64,000 bases of DNA from Geobacter sp. DSM 9736 (GTDB lineage Bacteria > Desulfobacterota > Desulfuromonadia > Geobacterales > Geobacteraceae), in contig NZ_LT896716.1 in the NCBI RefSeq assembly GCF_900187405.1, forward strand, positions 434,001-498,000, in the 5' to 3' direction. Made by a program: the position numbers and the translations under genes. The notes beneath the pieces are model-generated. The model saw nothing but the letters and a program-made list of their open reading frames with translations, made no database searches and was not told where the DNA came from. Position 1 is the stretch's first letter. Each line of letters opens with the position of its first letter. Shown here piece by piece: positions 1 to 8,693 of the stretch.

Positions 1-1
1 G

Positions 2-355
2 AAGACCAAGGATATCGCCATACTCAAGTCTATGGGTGCCACCGGCACGAGCATCATGAAGATTTTCGTCATAGAGGGGCTGATCATAGGTATTTTCGGT
101 ACTCTCATCGGCGTGCTGGGGGGGCTGCTCGTTGCCACGAACCTGGAGCCTATCATTACCGTGGTTCAACACGTGACGGGTTTTGAGCTGTTCAGCAAGG
201 ATGTCTACTACCTTGACCATTTCCCTTCACGGGTCGTTCCCTCCGATGTGCTGCTCATTTCAGTCACTGCGGTTCTGATCTCGTTCCTGGCCACTCTCTA
301 CCCCTCCTGGCAGGCATCGCGGCTTTCCCCTGCGGAGGCTCTTAGATATGAATAG
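2..355 (+). CDS. lolE: LolC/LolE-type lipoprotein-releasing ABC transporter permease, C-terminal part
   Basis: This is the last 117 residues of an inner-membrane permease of the LolCDE complex, which extracts lipoproteins from the inner membrane and passes them to the periplasmic carrier LolA. The frame is open from the window edge, so the start lies upstream. Visible features are the FtsX/MacB-type motif around DIAILKSMGAT, a hydrophobic segment at about residues 20-45, a periplasmic loop, and a last hydrophobic segment followed by a short tail ending ALRYE. The next gene is the ATPase LolD, which supports the call. LolC and LolE cannot be told apart from this fragment. Confidence 0.85.
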   Translation, partial: KTKDIAILKSMGATGTSIMKIFVIEGLIIGIFGTLIGVLGGLLVATNLEPIITVVQHVTGFELFSKDVYYLDHFPSRVVPSDVLLISVTAVLISFLATLYPSWQASRLSPAEALRYE

Positions 356-415
356 GCCGAGGTTTTTAGCAGCACCAACAGGTTCAGGCACAGGCTCGAT
401 CCTTAACCTCGGCCT
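354..415. repeat. 11-bp perfect inverted repeat between lolE and lolD
   Basis: AGGCCGAGGTT at 354-364 pairs exactly with AACCTCGGCCT at 405-415, around a 40-base loop. The left arm begins inside the lolE stop codon. No T-run follows the right arm, so a standard intrinsic terminator is unlikely. It could form an mRNA stem that tunes or protects the lolE-lolD junction. Confidence 0.5.
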
Positions 416-441
416 TGAGCTGATCTCGGGTGTCGCCGTCT

Positions 442-1113
442 ATGGCTGAGCTCCTCGATACAGTTGATCTGCGCAAGTCGTACGGATCCGGAGAAGGTAA
501 GGTCGAAGTCCTCAAGGGAGTGACCCTTCAGGTTGAGGCAGGTGCCACTGTTGCCCTCGTCGGTGCTTCGGGAGCCGGGAAGAGCACGCTTCTCCACCTT
601 CTCGGAGCCCTTGACCGCCCCAGTTCGGGCACCGTCAAGTTCCGGGGGGAAGACATTTTTCGCCAGAGCGATTCTGCTCTCGCGCTGTTCCGCAACAGGT
701 CCATCGGTTTCGTGTTCCAGTTTCACCATCTCCTTCCCGAGTTCACCGCGCTCGAAAACTCGATGATGCCGCTGCTGATTTCAGGAATGAAGAGGGACGA
801 GGCGGCAGTCATCGCTGAGGAGATGCTTTCCAACGTCGGATTGTCGCACCGCCTCACTCACAAGCCGGGGGAGCTTTCGGGAGGGGAGCAGCAGCGGGTG
901 GCCATTGCCCGGTCACTGGTCCTGTCTCCGCAACTGCTCCTGGCCGACGAGCCGACCGGAAACCTGGACATGAAGACCAGTGAGGGTATTCACGACCTTC
1001 TGTCCGAGATTAACGGCAGGACTGGTATAACCATAATCATAGTAACCCATAACGAACTCCTGGCAGCCCGCATGGGAAGGACCATACGGCTCGTCGACGG
1101 CCGGCTGGACTAG
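442..1113 (+). CDS. lolD: LolD, ATPase of the lipoprotein-releasing transporter
   Basis: This is the ATP-binding subunit that powers LolCDE lipoprotein release at the inner membrane. From the ATG at 442 it is 223 residues, the normal family length. Walker A is GASGAGKST (residues 41-49), the ABC signature LSGGEQ is at 145-150, and Walker B LLLADEP is at 165-171. An in-frame GTG at 430 would add four residues. Neither start has a strong ribosome-binding site; 442 is preferred because family members begin about eight residues before the first conserved strand. The gene lies directly downstream of the permease. Confidence 0.93.
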   Translation: MAELLDTVDLRKSYGSGEGKVEVLKGVTLQVEAGATVALVGASGAGKSTLLHLLGALDRPSSGTVKFRGEDIFRQSDSALALFRNRSIGFVFQFHHLLPEFTALENSMMPLLISGMKRDEAAVIAEEMLSNVGLSHRLTHKPGELSGGEQQRVAIARSLVLSPQLLLADEPTGNLDMKTSEGIHDLLSEINGRTGITIIIVTHNELLAARMGRTIRLVDGRLD

Positions 1114-1144
1114 AGGACAGGTGTGACATGAAGGTGAGGGTTTC

Positions 1145-3454
1145 TTGCTGAACAGACTGTTCCTCCTACTGCTTCTCTTGATACTCGCCATCCCCGCGGC
1201 TCATGCCGACGACGAGAGGGTCGTCGAAGTGCTCGTGAAGGGCAACCGGCGCATTGAGGCCGCCGCTATTGCAAATGTGCTGAAGACCACTGCCGGCAGC
1301 TATCTTTTTCCGGAGCAGGTGGACGAAGATGTCCGCGCCATCTTCCGGCTCGGCCATTTCCAGGACGTAAAGGCCGAGATCAGCCGGGGGGACAAAGGGA
1401 CTGTCCTTACCTTCCTAGTCACCGAGAAGCCGGTCGTTCGTGAGATCCGCATTGAGGGAAACAAGGAAGTCTCTACGGAAAAAATCAGGGAAGTGCTGGA
1501 GATCAGGACCAATACCATCTACTCCCCCAATGATGTCGCTAAGAGCATCAAGAAGGTCAAGAAGCTCTATGCAGACGACGGTTACTACCTTGCGGAGATC
1601 GACACCCGCACGGAGAAGCGGTCCGCCAACGAGGTGAGGGTTCTGCTGACTGTAAAGGAGGGGGACAAGGTCCTCATCCGGAAGATACTCTTCGAGGGAA
1701 ACAGGGCCTTTTCCGATCGCAAGCTGAAGAAGGTTATGGAAACCAACGAGAAAGGCTGGTTTTCATGGCTTACCAGTTCGGGTACCTATAAGGAAGAAGT
1801 ACTGAAAAACGACGCGAACCTGATTGCCGACCTCTACTACAACAACGGGTATGTCAACGTGAAGGTGGGCGAGCCGGTCGTGACGGTAATGCCCGACAAG
1901 CGGGGCCTTGAAGTCCGCATCGGCATCACCGAGGGTGAGCAGTTCAGTGTAGGCGCTCTCGGCTTCAAGGGTGACCTTCTCGAATCCGAAGCAGAACTGG
2001 CCAAGCAACTGAAGCTTAAGACGGGGGAGATATTCAGCAGGGGAACGCTCCGTGGCGATGTATTTACCCTTACCGATATCTACGCCGACAAAGGCTACGC
2101 ATTCGCCAACATAACGCCACTTTCCAAAGCCGATGCAGAGCGCAAGATCATCGACGTGACCTTCGACCTGGAGAAGGGGGAGAAGGTCTACATAGACCGC
2201 ATTAACATCGGCGGCAACGTCAAGACCAGGGACAAGGTCATTCGCCGCGAGATAAAACTGGCCGAAGGGGAACTTTACAGTGCTACGGCACTTAAACGAA
2301 GCAAGCAGAACCTGATGAACCTCGGGTTCTTCGAGGAGGCGAATCTAGCCACCGCCCGGGGACGTGCCGACAACAAGCTGAATCTGAACGTCGACGTGAA
2401 GGAGAAGCCGACGGGAACCTTCAGTATCGGAGGCGGCTACAGCTCTCTCGACGGCATAATCGGCCAGGGTTCGATCCAGCAGGCGAACTTCCTCGGCCTC
2501 GGCCTCAAGCTCAACGCTGCCGCCTCCATCGGTGGGAAATCCCAGACATACAACCTCGGCCTGACCGATCCCTACTTCCTCGATACCCGCTGGACACTCG
2601 GGGCGGACCTTTACCGTACCGAACGGGATTACCTCGACTTCACCCGCCGCGTCACCGGCGGCGACATAAAGGCCGGCTATCCCCTTTCCGATACGGTCAG
2701 CACCTTCTGGGTCTATAAATTCGAGGACAAGAAGGTGTACAATCTATCGGCCGCTCTCGAAAACAACATACTGACGGGGCAGGCACAACCGGTCGAGACT
2801 TCAGCCACCACGAGTTCCGTCACCGGCAGCATCACGCGTAATACGACCGACTACAGGCTCGATCCTTCTAGAGGGATGGTGAACAACCTGTCGGTCGAGG
2901 TGGCCGGGCTGGGAGGTACGAGCCGCTATGCCCGCTACATCGGCAATACTACCGTTTTCTTCCCTGCGTGGTGGGGCACGGTGTTTTCGCTTCGCGGTGA
3001 GGTCGGGCACATTCAGGGGATCGGAAAGCAGGTGCCCATCGACGAAAAGTTCTTCCTGGGGGGCATCAACACAATCCGCGGCTATGCTGGAAGGACCGTC
3101 AGTCCGGTAAACACCAACCGCCCGTTCTTGCCCGTCGATTCATCAGGTGAAGCTGCAAGGTCCCTTAACGAGGTATATCTGGGGGGGGACACGGAAGCAT
3201 TTTTCAATGCCGAGTACCAGTTTCCCCTCATCAAGGATGCAGGGCTGAAAGGCGTTCTCTTCTTCGATACGGGGAACTCCTTCGACAGCAAAGCAGCCGT
3301 CTTTGACCGATTCCTTTCGAGCTACGGTTTCGGGATCAGGTGGTTTTCTCCCATGGGGCCGCTGCGTCTGGAGTACGGCATACCGCTTAACCCCCGCGCC
3401 GAGATCGACCAGTCGGGGGGAAGGCTCGAATTTTCCATCGGCGGCTTTTTCTGA
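1145..3454 (+). CDS. bamA: BamA outer-membrane protein assembly factor
   Basis: BamA is the central beta-barrel of the BAM complex and inserts barrel proteins into the outer membrane. The 769-residue product opens with a signal peptide (about residues 1-21, ending AAHA before DDE), followed by repeated POTRA domains to about residue 400 and then a C-terminal 16-strand Omp85 barrel. IRGY near residue 643 matches the conserved loop-6 (V/I)RG(F/Y) motif, and the protein ends in Phe as barrel proteins usually do. The only start preceding the signal peptide is TTG at 1145, with the purine-rich AAGGTGAGGG just upstream. The adjacent skp-like chaperone supplies its substrates. Confidence 0.95.
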   Translation: MLNRLFLLLLLLILAIPAAHADDERVVEVLVKGNRRIEAAAIANVLKTTAGSYLFPEQVDEDVRAIFRLGHFQDVKAEISRGDKGTVLTFLVTEKPVVREIRIEGNKEVSTEKIREVLEIRTNTIYSPNDVAKSIKKVKKLYADDGYYLAEIDTRTEKRSANEVRVLLTVKEGDKVLIRKILFEGNRAFSDRKLKKVMETNEKGWFSWLTSSGTYKEEVLKNDANLIADLYYNNGYVNVKVGEPVVTVMPDKRGLEVRIGITEGEQFSVGALGFKGDLLESEAELAKQLKLKTGEIFSRGTLRGDVFTLTDIYADKGYAFANITPLSKADAERKIIDVTFDLEKGEKVYIDRINIGGNVKTRDKVIRREIKLAEGELYSATALKRSKQNLMNLGFFEEANLATARGRADNKLNLNVDVKEKPTGTFSIGGGYSSLDGIIGQGSIQQANFLGLGLKLNAAASIGGKSQTYNLGLTDPYFLDTRWTLGADLYRTERDYLDFTRRVTGGDIKAGYPLSDTVSTFWVYKFEDKKVYNLSAALENNILTGQAQPVETSATTSSVTGSITRNTTDYRLDPSRGMVNNLSVEVAGLGGTSRYARYIGNTTVFFPAWWGTVFSLRGEVGHIQGIGKQVPIDEKFFLGGINTIRGYAGRTVSPVNTNRPFLPVDSSGEAARSLNEVYLGGDTEAFFNAEYQFPLIKDAGLKGVLFFDTGNSFDSKAAVFDRFLSSYGFGIRWFSPMGPLRLEYGIPLNPRAEIDQSGGRLEFSIGGFF

Positions 3455-3502
3455 CACGCAGTATAAACGCAAGAAGACAAACTCAACCTGAAGGAGATGA
3501 AC

Positions 3503-4021
3503 ATGAAAAGAGCCATTACCGCATCCGTTCTTCTGCTTTGCCTTGCATTCGCCGCTCCCGTCCTTGCAGAGGGGGGGAAGATCGGTTCCGTGGATGTCCA
3601 GAAAGTCCTCCTCTTTTCGGAGTCCGGAAAGGGTGCCAAGGAGCAACTCGCCCAGAAGGCGAACAAGTACGAACTCGACAAGAACACCAAGGAAGAAGAG
3701 CTCAAGAAGCTGAAGGCTGAACTTGAGAAGCAGAGCGTCCTTCTTTCCGAGTCTGCTCGTATCACCAAGGAGAAGGACTATCAGCAGAAGCTCAAGGAGT
3801 ACCAGCGTTTTCTCAAGGACGCGCAGGATGATCTTCAGGCGAAGAATGACGAGCTGACGAGCCGGATCGTCGACGAGATAGTCAAGGTCGTTCAGGACTA
3901 CGGCCGCAAGAACAAGTACACCTTCATCTTCGTAAAGAACGAAGGAATGATTTATCAGGACGAGACTGCTGACGTGACGGATGACATCCTCAAGCAGTTC
4001 AACGCTTCGAAGAAAAAGTAG
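3503..4021 (+). CDS. skp: OmpH/Skp-family periplasmic chaperone
   Basis: A small periplasmic chaperone that holds unfolded outer-membrane proteins on their way to BamA. The product is 172 residues: a signal peptide (about 1-21, ending PVLA) and a highly charged Lys/Glu-rich middle that should form the long helical tentacles of the Skp trimer. Two ATGs lie at 3497 and 3503. AAGGAG ends at 3496, leaving no spacing for the first and six bases for the second, so 3503 is chosen. Its position between bamA and lpxD is the widespread arrangement. Confidence 0.9.
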   Translation: MKRAITASVLLLCLAFAAPVLAEGGKIGSVDVQKVLLFSESGKGAKEQLAQKANKYELDKNTKEEELKKLKAELEKQSVLLSESARITKEKDYQQKLKEYQRFLKDAQDDLQAKNDELTSRIVDEIVKVVQDYGRKNKYTFIFVKNEGMIYQDETADVTDDILKQFNASKKK

Positions 4022-4044
4022 CCCGGAGCGGCAGGAGCGGAAAC

Positions 4045-5088
4045 GTGGAAAAAACTCTCAACGAACTGGCCCAATATCTGGGCGGCACACTCGTCGGCGA
4101 CGGGGAGGCCAGGATCACAGGACTTGCCGGGCTCGACGAAGCCGTGGAAGGCCAGATTACCTTCCTCGCCAATCCGAAGTATGCCGGGAAGGTATCGGAC
4201 ACCCGCGCTTCCGCCGTTGTCCTCCCTCCCGGAGCCGAAAGATACGGTCGCAACGCGATTCAGGTCGCCAATCCCTACCTGGCTTTCGCCAAGCTCCTGA
4301 CACTTTTCCATGTACGGTCTCTGCCGGTGAAGGGGGTATGCGAAGGGGCCGTTGTGGGCAGCGGCGTCATTATGGGAACCGATGTGACGGTCCATCCTGG
4401 AGCGTGCATAATGGATGGTGTGAAGCTTGGTAACCGTGCGACGGTTTTCCCGGGGGCCGTGCTTTATGAAGGTGTGGAAATCGGCGACGATACCGTGATC
4501 CATGCCAACGTGACTATAAGGGAGCGGTGCCGGATCGGCAGCAGGGTTATCGTCCACAGTGGCACAGTCATCGGCAGCGACGGCTTCGGTTATGCTCCCG
4601 ACGACGCCTCCTGGTACAAGATTCCCCAGATCGGCATAGTCGTTATAGAGGATGACGTGGAGGTCGGCGCCAATGTCGCCATCGACCGCGCCGCGCTTAA
4701 CGTGACACTCATCAGGCGCGGGACCAAGATAGACAATCTGACCCAGATAGCTCACAACTGCGTCATCGGTGAGAACTGCATGATTGTCTCCCAGGTCGGC
4801 ATCTCCGGGAGCACCACCATCGGTTCCCATGTTACCCTTGCAGGGCAGGTCGGCGTGGCGGGGCACATTCACATCGGTGACAATACGATGATAGGGGGCA
4901 AGTCCGGAGTAACCGGCAGTATCCCTGCCAACGGAATGTTCAGCGGCATTCCCGCTATTCCGCACAGGGAATGGCTGCGGGCGATGGGTACCGTGCCCAG
5001 GCTTCCGGAAATGAAGAAAAACATCAGCGCCCTTGAAAAGAGAATTCAGGAGCTGGAGGAAAAGCTGGAGCAGTTAAGTTCGAAGTAA
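4045..5088 (+). CDS. lpxD: LpxD, UDP-3-O-(3-hydroxyacyl)glucosamine N-acyltransferase
   Basis: LpxD adds the N-linked hydroxyacyl chain at the third step of lipid A synthesis in the cytoplasm. The 347-residue protein has an N-terminal uridine-binding domain (about 1-100), a left-handed beta-helix of hexapeptide repeats (about 105-310) and a Leu/Glu-rich C-terminal helix. His at about residue 236 in AHNCVIG corresponds to the catalytic His239 of the E. coli enzyme. It starts with GTG at 4045 behind an AGGAG-like site (GCAGGAGCGG). If lipid A here is made from a 3-amino sugar, its substrate would carry an amide rather than an ester at C3. Confidence 0.95.
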   Translation: MEKTLNELAQYLGGTLVGDGEARITGLAGLDEAVEGQITFLANPKYAGKVSDTRASAVVLPPGAERYGRNAIQVANPYLAFAKLLTLFHVRSLPVKGVCEGAVVGSGVIMGTDVTVHPGACIMDGVKLGNRATVFPGAVLYEGVEIGDDTVIHANVTIRERCRIGSRVIVHSGTVIGSDGFGYAPDDASWYKIPQIGIVVIEDDVEVGANVAIDRAALNVTLIRRGTKIDNLTQIAHNCVIGENCMIVSQVGISGSTTIGSHVTLAGQVGVAGHIHIGDNTMIGGKSGVTGSIPANGMFSGIPAIPHREWLRAMGTVPRLPEMKKNISALEKRIQELEEKLEQLSSK

Positions 5089-5119
5089 TTGATCTACTGA
5101 AATACAGGGAGGACGAATC

Positions 5120-5554
5120 ATGCTTGACGTAAACCAGATCATGGAGATACTGCCCCACCGGTATCCGTTTCTGATGGTGGACAGGATTCTTGAGGTCGAG
5201 CCGGGGAAACGGATCGTCGGGATCAAGAATGTAACCATCAACGAACCCTTCTTTCCGGGGCACTTTCCTGGGCACCCCGTCATGCCGGGAGTGCTTATCA
5301 TAGAGGCCATGGCTCAGATAGCAGGCATCATGGCATACCTTGCGTCCAGTGAAGCGGATCGGGAAAAGGTCACCTATTTCATGGCGATCGATAACGCAAG
5401 GTTCAGAAAGCCGGTCAAGCCCGGGGACCAGCTGCGAATCGAGGCGGAAACAATCTATACCAAGCGGGGTATCTGGAGCATGGCCTGTAAGGCATATGTA
5501 GAAGATACACTCGTGACCGAAGCGGAGTTGAAGGCTACCTTCGCAGACAAATAA
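5120..5554 (+). CDS. fabZ: FabZ, 3-hydroxyacyl-ACP dehydratase
   Basis: FabZ removes water from 3-hydroxyacyl-ACP in fatty acid elongation, competing with LpxA and LpxD for hydroxyacyl chains; this explains its usual place between their genes. The 144-residue hot-dog protein has the catalytic His48 in [11 protein letters not shown] and Glu62 in IEAMAQ. ATG at 5120 follows GGGAGGA. The gap to lpxA (126 bases) is among the longest in the lipid A section and holds a structured sequence described separately. Confidence 0.96.
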   Translation: MLDVNQIMEILPHRYPFLMVDRILEVEPGKRIVGIKNVTINEPFFPGHFPGHPVMPGVLIIEAMAQIAGIMAYLASSEADREKVTYFMAIDNARFRKPVKPGDQLRIEAETIYTKRGIWSMACKAYVEDTLVTEAELKATFADK

Positions 5555-5560
5555 CAAAAC

Positions 5561-5667
5561 AGCGGTCGGGCTTCGGGTGCTGGCGCTGTCGGCTTCGGCC
5601 TGAAAATCGCGCAAGACCGGCGTCGCTTCGGTGATACCAGGCTGGCGGGTCTTGCACCTCGACCGCT
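5561..5667. repeat. Nested inverted repeats with UUCG hairpins between fabZ and lpxA
   Basis: The gap can fold as an RNA with an outer 8-bp stem, AGCGGTCG (5561-5568) with CGACCGCT (5660-5667). It encloses a second 8-bp stem, GCAAGACC (5611-5618) with GGTCTTGC (5648-5655). Small hairpins closed by TTCG loops sit inside, for example GGC-TTCG-GCC at about 5591-5600 and TCGC-TTCG-GTGA at about 5623-5634. There is no T-run, so it is not an obvious terminator. A dispersed palindromic element or a structured leader for lpxA are both possible. Confidence 0.5.
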
Positions 5668-5680
5668 TCAGGAGAGAATA

Positions 5681-6466
5681 ATGATACATTCTACCGCGGT
5701 GATACACCCCACCGCAGAGCTGGCTGAAAATGTTGAGGTCGGACCGTACGTCGTGATCGGTCCCCATGTCAGGGTGGGGCAGGGGACGAAGATAGGCGCG
5801 CATACGGTTATCGAGTCGTGGACCGAACTGGGGGAGGAGAACATCATTTCCCATATGGCTTCCATAGGCGCTCCTCCCCAGGACCTGAAGTACAGGGGGG
5901 AGGAGACCTGGCTCAAGATCGGCGACCGCAACATAATCCGTGAGTTTTCCACCCTTCATCGGGCCACCACCGCCAAGGAATGCGTAACCAGCATCGGAAG
6001 CAACAACATGTTCATGGCTTACTCTCACGTCGCCCATGACTGCAAGGTCGGGAGCAATGTTATCATGGCCAACTGTGCGACTCTCGCCGGTCACGTTACC
6101 ATCGAAGACTCCGTTACCTTTGGCGGCCTTACCGCCGTTCACCAGTTCACACGGATCGGTTCTCACGTCATGGTCGGCGGCGGGACGCTCGTAGGGACTG
6201 ATGTCCCCCCGTATACGATCGCTACCGGGGGGGACCGGCGCGACGCGCAGCTGAGAGGCCTCAACCTCATCGGCCTCAAACGGCGCGGTTTCCCCGATGA
6301 AGTCATTGCGAGCCTGAAAACAGCCTACAAGATACTTGTCCTTTCCCAGTTGAAGCTTGCCGATGCCATCGAGCGGATCAAGCAGGAGGTCCCTGCTTCG
6401 CCGGAAGTGAATCACTTCATCGAGTTCATCGAGCACCCTTCGCAACGGGGGATTTGCAGGCGATGA
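5681..6466 (+). CDS. lpxA: LpxA, UDP-N-acetylglucosamine (or 3-amino analogue) acyltransferase
   Basis: LpxA transfers the first 3-hydroxyacyl chain to position 3 of the UDP-sugar. The 261-residue hexapeptide-repeat protein keeps His116 and His119 in SHVAHDC, equivalent to E. coli His122 and catalytic His125. The start at 5681 follows AGGAGAG. Because gnnA and gnnB follow immediately, this LpxA probably acylates an amine at C3 of UDP-GlcNAc3N, as the Acidithiobacillus and Leptospira enzymes do; selectivity cannot be read from the sequence alone. The stop overlaps the gnnA start in an ATGA. Confidence 0.95.
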   Translation: MIHSTAVIHPTAELAENVEVGPYVVIGPHVRVGQGTKIGAHTVIESWTELGEENIISHMASIGAPPQDLKYRGEETWLKIGDRNIIREFSTLHRATTAKECVTSIGSNNMFMAYSHVAHDCKVGSNVIMANCATLAGHVTIEDSVTFGGLTAVHQFTRIGSHVMVGGGTLVGTDVPPYTIATGGDRRDAQLRGLNLIGLKRRGFPDEVIASLKTAYKILVLSQLKLADAIERIKQEVPASPEVNHFIEFIEHPSQRGICRR

Positions 6467-7392
6467 AAAGGATACGGACGGCGGTCATAGGTGTCGGATA
6501 CCTCGGGCGATTCCACGCGCAGAAATATGCTGCCATAGAGCACTCGGACCTCGTCGCGGTGGTCGATCTTGACCCGCAGCAGGGGGGGCGGGTGGCAGAG
6601 GAGGTCGGCACCAGGTACTGTGGCGATTACCGAGAGATAGCTGACCAAGTGGATGCGGTCAGCATCGTCGTGCCGACCAATTACCATCATGAGGTAGCGA
6701 AGTTTTTCCTGGAGCGGGGGAAGCATGTTCTCCTCGAAAAGCCTATCACTCGGACGCTGGAGGAAGCTGACGAGCTGATCCGCATTGCTGCGGCCAAGGG
6801 TGCTGTTTTTCAGGTGGGGCATCTGGAGCGGTTCAATCCGGCCATGGCGGCGCTCGGGGGCGTGCTCAAGGAGCCCAGGTTCATCGATGCCACACGGATA
6901 GGGCCGTTCAAGGCACGGGGGACCGACGTCAACATCGTCCTCGACCTGATGATACACGATATCGAAATCATCCAGCACCTGGTAGGAAGCAACGTGGCCC
7001 GGATCGATGCGGTCGGTGCACCGGTTTTCACCGCCGGAGAGGATATCGCAAACGCCAGGATTGTCTTCGAGAATGGCTGTGTTGCCAACGTGACCGCCAG
7101 CCGGGTGAGTTTCACCAGTGAGCGGAAAATGCGTATCTTCCAGCCCGATTCCTACGTCGTTCTGGACTTTCAGAACAGGAAATTGGCGGTGCTCCGGAAG
7201 GGAGATGGAGAATCGGCACCGGGCGTTCCTGCTGTGGACGTCAGTGAACAGAGTTTCGAACAGGTGGATGCGCTGAGGCTTGAGATCGAGGCATTTCTCG
7301 AATCCATCGCAACAGGGAAGGCTCCCGTCGTTACAGGGGAGGATGGAAGGAAGGCGCTGGAGATTGCCCTCCTCATCAACAAGCAGCTTTAA
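6463..7392 (+). CDS. gnnA: GnnA-like UDP-GlcNAc 3-oxidase (Gfo/Idh/MocA family)
   Basis: A 309-residue Gfo/Idh/MocA oxidoreductase with an N-terminal Rossmann motif (VIGVGYLGRFH) and the family EKP motif (LLEKPITR). Lying between lpxA and lpxB with a DegT-type aminotransferase next, it matches the lpxA-gnnA-gnnB-lpxB arrangement described in Acidithiobacillus ferrooxidans. There GnnA oxidises the C3 hydroxyl of UDP-GlcNAc with NAD. ATG 6463 overlaps the lpxA stop and is preferred to an in-frame TTG at 6454. Function rests on family plus context; WlbA/WbpB-type enzymes (see 45812) belong to the same superfamily. Confidence 0.82.
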   Translation: MKRIRTAVIGVGYLGRFHAQKYAAIEHSDLVAVVDLDPQQGGRVAEEVGTRYCGDYREIADQVDAVSIVVPTNYHHEVAKFFLERGKHVLLEKPITRTLEEADELIRIAAAKGAVFQVGHLERFNPAMAALGGVLKEPRFIDATRIGPFKARGTDVNIVLDLMIHDIEIIQHLVGSNVARIDAVGAPVFTAGEDIANARIVFENGCVANVTASRVSFTSERKMRIFQPDSYVVLDFQNRKLAVLRKGDGESAPGVPAVDVSEQSFEQVDALRLEIEAFLESIATGKAPVVTGEDGRKALEIALLINKQL

Positions 7393-7515
7393 CAGCTTGT
7401 TGAAAAACAGCCATCTCGCCGCGGTCGTCGAAAGCCGCCGTGTGCGGCGTAGCGCAGCTATGCCTCCGTGGGGCTTTCTGCGGGTGCGGCGATCTGACTG
7501 TTTTTGAACAACCTG
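7393..7515. repeat. Long interrupted palindrome, probable dispersed repeat (REP/MITE-like)
   Basis: Left arm 7399-7422 (GTTGAAAAACAG then CATCTCGCCGC) and right arm 7486-7512 are imperfect reverse complements. The middle adds paired AAAGCC/GGCTTT and a 7-bp hairpin GCGTAGC-GCA-GCTATGC at about 7446-7462. The whole about 120 bases could fold as one long stem. It starts right after the gnnA stop, carries no reading frame of its own, and separates gnnA from gnnB. From memory, similar palindromes are scattered through Geobacter genomes; copy number was not checked. Confidence 0.65.
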
Positions 7516-7604
7516 CCTGATTCAACAGTCTGGTTATTACTAAATCTCGCGCTGCCGAATGCCTCTTGGTTCGGGCCGAGGCAGAGCGATCCCGAGGTGA
7601 GAAC

Positions 7605-8693
7605 ATGATTCCGATGGTTGATCTGAGAACACAGTACCTGAGCATCAAAGAGGAAATCGATAAGGGCATTCTTGAGGCGCTGGACAAGACCCAGTTCATT
7701 CTCGGTCCCAATGTTGCCGCATTCGAGCAGGAGGCTGCGGCCTATCTCGGTGTGCCTAATGCCGTTGCGGTTGCTTCAGGAACCGACGCCCTGCATCTGG
7801 CGCTAGCCGCAGCCGGCATCACGGTCGGGGACGAGGTAATCACCTCCCCCTTCACCTTCATAGCCACCGCTGAAGCAATACGGTACGTCGGTGCTACTCC
7901 CGTTTTTGTCGATATCGATCCGAAGACATTCAACATCGATCCGTCGAAAATCGAAGCTGCGGTAACGAGCAGGACTCGCGCGATACTTCCGGTGCACCTG
8001 TTCGGACAGCCGGCAGACATGGCTCCCATCGAGGAGATCTGCAAGCGGCACAATCTTCTCCTCGTCGAGGATTGCGCCCAGTCCTTCGGCGCTTCCATCA
8101 ACGGAAAGATGACCGGGGCCATTGGTGCCCTCGGCTGCTTCAGCTTCTTCCCAAGCAAAAACCTCGGCTGTTACGGTGACGGCGGGATGATTACCGCCAC
8201 CTCCGCGGAACTGGCAGAGAAGGTGAAAATTCTGCGCAACCATGGCAGCAAGGTTCGATATCATCACTCCGTAATCGGTTACAACAGTCGCCTCGACGAA
8301 ATCCAGGCGGTCATTCTTAGAGCAAAACTAAAGCGGATATCGGCATATAACGAGGGACGCCGCCGCGTCGCTCACCGGTACAGCTCACTTCTTGCCGGCT
8401 CCCAGGTCACTCCCCCCTTCGAAGATGGCCTTGGCGTCCACGTTTACCATCAGTACACGGTGCTGACCGATTCCCGCGATGCCATCATGCAGGCCCTAAC
8501 CGCAGCGCAGATAGCTTCGGCCGTGTATTACCCCATTCCGCTACACCGCCAGGAGGTCTTCGCGGCAGAATATGGCAATGTTTCGCTGCCGGTGGCTGAA
8601 GAAGTGGCTTCACGCTGCATGTCGCTCCCCATCTTCCCCGAAATGACCGACGAGCAGGTGGAGGAAGTGGTACGGGTTATCAAGGGTTGCTGA
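7605..8693 (+). CDS. gnnB: GnnB-like UDP-3-keto-GlcNAc aminotransferase (DegT/DnrJ/EryC1 family)
   Basis: A PLP-dependent sugar aminotransferase of 362 residues. Lys185 in FFPSKNLG is the predicted Schiff-base lysine and Asp156 in VEDCAQ the residue contacting the pyridine nitrogen. With GnnA it would turn UDP-GlcNAc into UDP-2-acetamido-3-amino-2,3-dideoxyglucose, the precursor of lipid A with four amide-linked chains. ATG 7605 follows GAGGTGAG; an upstream in-frame start at 7566 lacks conserved sequence. Its end overlaps the lpxB start. The DegT family makes many amino sugars, so the lipid A role comes from context. Confidence 0.82.
   Translation: MIPMVDLRTQYLSIKEEIDKGILEALDKTQFILGPNVAAFEQEAAAYLGVPNAVAVASGTDALHLALAAAGITVGDEVITSPFTFIATAEAIRYVGATPVFVDIDPKTFNIDPSKIEAAVTSRTRAILPVHLFGQPADMAPIEEICKRHNLLLVEDCAQSFGASINGKMTGAIGALGCFSFFPSKNLGCYGDGGMITATSAELAEKVKILRNHGSKVRYHHSVIGYNSRLDEIQAVILRAKLKRISAYNEGRRRVAHRYSSLLAGSQVTPPFEDGLGVHVYHQYTVLTDSRDAIMQALTAAQIASAVYYPIPLHRQEVFAAEYGNVSLPVAEEVASRCMSLPIFPEMTDEQVEEVVRVIKGC

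Noticed and set aside
354-415. Inverted repeat as an intrinsic terminator of lolE
   Set aside because: The loop is 40 bases and no T-run follows the stem; lolD needs to be transcribed with lolE.
5024-6445. A 473-residue open frame on the minus strand opposite lpxD-lpxA
   Set aside because: It covers firm genes on the other strand, resembles no family, and such shadows are common in GC-rich coding DNA. The same applies to minus-strand frames at 9904-11187, 11756-13111 and 3955-4965.
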